NCBI RefSeq assembly: GCF_000378425.1
Contig: NZ_KB899832.1
Coordinates: forward strand, 1 to 61,195
From: Cohnella laeviribosi DSM 21336
GTDB lineage: Bacteria > Bacillota > Bacilli > Paenibacillales > Paenibacillaceae
DNA: 61,195 nucleotides
Reading direction: 5' to 3'
In this document: piece after piece, positions 59,547 to 61,195 of the stretch
Position numbering within the stretch: position 1 is the stretch's first letter
Layout of the letters: each line of letters begins with the position of its first letter
Position numbers and translations under genes: made by a program
Notes under the pieces: generated by a model
Told to the model about the DNA's origin: nothing
Seen by the model: the letters and a program-made list of their open reading frames with translations, nothing else
The model's database searches: none

Positions 59547-59577
59547 ATTGTAAAATTTGACGTTACGTTAAAAGCAA
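59547..59577 (-). promoter_or_regulatory. MerR-type promoter with 19-base spacer and dyad operator
   Basis: On the minus strand TTGCTT (59577-59572), a 19-base spacer, TACAAT (59552-59547). Within the spacer TTGACGT-T-ACGTTAA (59557-59571) is a dyad matching at 6 of 7 positions per arm. The long spacer with a central dyad is the hallmark of MerR-activated promoters. Confidence 0.85.
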
Positions 59578-59608
59578 ACGTTTTTTGCCCGGAAGGGTTT
59601 CGGAAAAG

Positions 59609-59632
59609 AAAAAAAACTCCCGGTCGGGAGTT
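59609..59632 (-). terminator. Terminator of the dacF-like operon
   Basis: AACTCCCG pairs with CGGGAGTT (59615-59632); the A-run at 59609-59616 gives an eight-U tail on the minus-strand transcript. It lies about 60 bases past the small gene's stop. Confidence 0.85.
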
Positions 59633-59690
59633 CAGAACGGGCGATGGGCAGAAAACGGCGGCGGGCCGGGAAAAGGGGGAAGGGGAGCCT

Positions 59691-59978
59691 TCAGGGCGCC
59701 TTCCGTTCAAGGCCCTTGGTCTTGGCCAGCGTTTGTCTCCACAGCGCCAGCGCGTGAGACGAGCACACTTTGCGGATGTAATCCGCGCGGCTTCCTTCGT
59801 TCAGGGACCACAGCGAGTCTTCGCGGTACAACTGGACCAAAGCCTGCTTGGCCGCTTCGGAGGCGGGTTCCTCCTCGTTCAGCAGATACAGGCACACCCG
59901 GTAGCAGTAGCGTTCGAGCTTTTGGAGCGCTCTTCTTTTGTCCGCGGCCGCAAGTCCGCTCGTTTCCGGCGCGTTCAA
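59691..59978 (-). CDS. Small protein of unknown function, coupled to the dacF-like gene
   Basis: I do not recognise this 95-residue cytoplasmic protein. It is helical and charged, with two cysteine-bearing segments (ERYCYRVCLYLLNEEEPASE and YIRKVCSSHALALWR); the layout vaguely recalls sigma-factor region 2 helices, but without a clear match. The start is TTG 59978, which overlaps the dacF stop as TTGA and has GAGGGG 8 bases upstream; an ATG at 59996 would sit inside the ribosome binding site. It is the last gene of its operon, followed by a terminator. Co-translation with the carboxypeptidase suggests an envelope-related role. Confidence 0.6.
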   Translation of the reverse strand: MNAPETSGLAAADKRRALQKLERYCYRVCLYLLNEEEPASEAAKQALVQLYREDSLWSLNEGSRADYIRKVCSSHALALWRQTLAKTKGLERKAP

Positions 59979-60877
59979 CTCGACGTCCCCTCCCATGCCA
60001 GCGCGGCGTTAAGCAGCTTCCGGGTTTCCTCGAACCGCTCCTCCGGCGTGTCCGTTCCCATCACGACCGTGATATAGCGCCGGCCGTCGCGGACAAAAGA
60101 ACCCGCAAAGCAATACCCCGCCGAACGGGTATAGCCCGTCTTCAAGCCGTTGTTGCCCTTGGTGCCGAACCGCTGGCCGGGGAGCATCTCGTTGGTCGTC
60201 CGCAGCATGACGGTCTCGCCGCCTTCGCCGACGGTTCCTTCCGCGGCGGGTTCCGTCGTAAACCGGATCACCTCGGGCTCGTTCACGAGCAAATACCGGG
60301 CGAGCAGCGCCACGTCCTTGGCCGTCATGACCGTATCCCGCTCGGACGAAGCCTCCGGGAAGTCCAGAAGATCGCTGCGGGGCAACCCCGTCGCGTTTCC
60401 GAATACCGTTTTGTTGGACAATCCGATTTCCCCGGCTTTGGCGTTCATTCGCTCCACGAACCCGGCTTCGCTTCCCGCCGCCCGCTCCGCCAGCGCAATA
60501 GCGGCGTCGTTGGCGGAATGAACCGCCATCGCCCTGAACAGTTCCTCCACCGTGGCCGTCTGCCCGGGCTCCAGTCCCATTTCGGCTCCCGGGGCGCTTG
60601 CGGCATAGCGGCCGGCCGTAACCGGCTCATCCCACCGGAGCCGTCCGTTCCGAACGTCTTCCAGAATCAGGAGCTCCGTCATCATTTTCGACATGCTCGC
60701 GGGCGGCATCGCCCGGTTCTCGTTCTTGGCATAAAGCCATTCGCCCGTGTCCGCGTTCAGCAGGACGGCCGCCTTGGCTTTGAGCTCCGGCCGCTCGCGG
60801 GGACCGAGCCAGTCGTTTCCCGCTACCATCATCGACAGGACGAGTGCGGTAAACGTGATCAGCAACAATCGTTTCAT
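59975..60877 (-). CDS. D-alanyl-D-alanine carboxypeptidase (DacF-like PBP)
   Basis: A 300-residue exported serine peptidase that trims the terminal D-Ala from peptidoglycan stem peptides. All three penicillin-binding motifs are present: SxxK in PPASMSKMM, SxN in HSANDAA, KTG in LKTGYTRSAGYC. A signal peptide is at about 1-24. The family C-terminal domain of longer PBP5-type enzymes is missing, so this is a short DacF/DacB-type form. ATG 60877 is 9 bases after GGGAGG; the frame reaching 61129 is antisense to a transposase and rejected. It is coupled to a small gene by TTGA. Confidence 0.92.
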   Translation of the reverse strand: MKRLLLITFTALVLSMMVAGNDWLGPRERPELKAKAAVLLNADTGEWLYAKNENRAMPPASMSKMMTELLILEDVRNGRLRWDEPVTAGRYAASAPGAEMGLEPGQTATVEELFRAMAVHSANDAAIALAERAAGSEAGFVERMNAKAGEIGLSNKTVFGNATGLPRSDLLDFPEASSERDTVMTAKDVALLARYLLVNEPEVIRFTTEPAAEGTVGEGGETVMLRTTNEMLPGQRFGTKGNNGLKTGYTRSAGYCFAGSFVRDGRRYITVVMGTDTPEERFEETRKLLNAALAWEGTSS

Positions 60878-61001
60878 CTTATGCATCCTCCCGCTTGATC
60901 CTGAAGGACATTCTAGAAGTCCGGTGAAAAAGTCCGTATAAGCAGGCCTTTCCCATGGTTTTATCGAATTTATTTTAGTAACAAAACGATCGAAAGAGTG
61001 A

Positions 61002-61195
61002 ATGAGCATGAAAGCCCATAAGTCGTCGGCCATCCAGCCGCAATTGTTCCAATTCGTGAATATGGATGATCTCGTGCCGAAAAAACACATCCTGCGCCAA
61101 CTGAACGAAGCGCTTGATTTTTCCATCATCCATGATTGGGTGGCGCCGCTGTATACGGAACGTACCGGCCGCCCGGCGGCTGACCCGGAACGGAT
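61002..61195 (+). CDS. IS1182-family transposase, N-terminal part (runs off window)
   Basis: From ATG 61002 (or 61008) 64 codons remain: AIQPQLFQFVNMDDLVPKKH, ILRQLNEALDFSIIHDWVAP, LYTERTGRPAADPER. This is the standard start of IS1182/IS5-like DDE transposases (FV-x-x-DDLVP-x-x-HLLRKI...DFSFI...GRP-x-DP). The catalytic core is outside the window. The IS left end should lie between about 60900 and 61000, but I could not pick out the inverted repeat with confidence. The element is inserted upstream of the dacF-like gene and reads away from it. Confidence 0.88.
   Translation, partial: MSMKAHKSSAIQPQLFQFVNMDDLVPKKHILRQLNEALDFSIIHDWVAPLYTERTGRPAADPER

Noticed and set aside
59975..61129. Extension of the dacF-like frame to an ATG at 61129.
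   Set aside because: It would run antisense through the IS1182-type transposase start and place the signal peptide in the middle of the protein. ATG 60877 has a proper ribosome binding site.
1..61195. tRNA, rRNA, riboswitches, T-boxes, CRISPR or a replication origin.
   Set aside because: Looked for characteristic cores and repeats by eye and found none. A covariance-model search would be needed to exclude small RNAs.

Overview
The window reads as chromosome of a GC-rich, endospore-forming member of the Paenibacillaceae (Paenibacillus/Cohnella-like). The evidence is an alpha/beta-type small acid-soluble spore protein, S-layer-homology domains, YesM/YesN-type two-component genes next to sugar ABC transporters, a CE7 esterase, a GHL10-type hydrolase with Big2 domains, strong AGGAGG ribosome binding sites, frequent GTG/TTG starts and Bacillus-type sigma-A promoters. 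No rRNA, tRNA, CRISPR array, origin or recognisable riboswitch was seen.

Layout. 1-643: the end of an IS3-family element inserted in a short-chain dehydrogenase gene. 808-2233: a YdjM-like membrane hydrolase and a gene-poor stretch. 2234-6160: a compact operon of a four-helix membrane protein, a small NrdG-like radical SAM protein, a Ycf46-like AAA ATPase and a DUF1257-DUF2997-like fusion; this is the least understood system here. 6456-8215: spore protein, QorB-like reductase and a near-palindromic repeat. 8280-14807: YesM/YesN two-component pair and a sugar ABC importer. 14992-17614: luciferase-like oxidoreductase, LuxR fragment and zinc alcohol dehydrogenase. 17849-20863: a 1004-residue secreted glycoside-hydrolase-like protein. 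21057-28212: a second sugar-uptake operon (binding protein, two permeases, two VOC proteins, SDR, ThuA, then a GH12 remnant) beside its LacI regulator, with three near-identical operators. 28365-32331: cell-wall and carbohydrate enzymes.

32437-35419 holds an MhqR-type quinone/electrophile-response cluster (nitroreductase, MarR regulator, ring-cleaving dioxygenase, MhqD-like esterase) with an MhqR-like operator over the -10 box. It is followed by a CynX-type MFS transporter, peptidase T, a TetR-like regulator with an apparent second HTH, an alpha/beta hydrolase, an SRPBCC-ArsR pair with tandem operators, a split ThrE-type exporter and UppP.

43972-53702 is a haem/iron acquisition island around a divergent Fur-box region. 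One arm encodes a binding protein, a FecCD permease and an ABC ATPase fused to an IsdG/IsdI-type haem monooxygenase that carries its own internal ribosome binding site. The other arm encodes a membrane-anchored NEAT protein, a four-NEAT, three-SLH surface protein and a second IsdE-permease-ATPase importer. A nearby FhuF-like ferric reductase has its own Fur box. Together they suggest surface capture of haem, relay to the membrane, import by two ABC systems, and cytoplasmic release of iron.

The right end (53954-61195) has OsmC, a short HyuB-domain protein, FhuF, a Cof-type HAD phosphatase, a MerR-controlled multidrug ABC exporter, a DacF-like D,D-carboxypeptidase with a small coupled gene, and the start of an IS1182-like transposase. 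Promoter and operator calls were made by eye.
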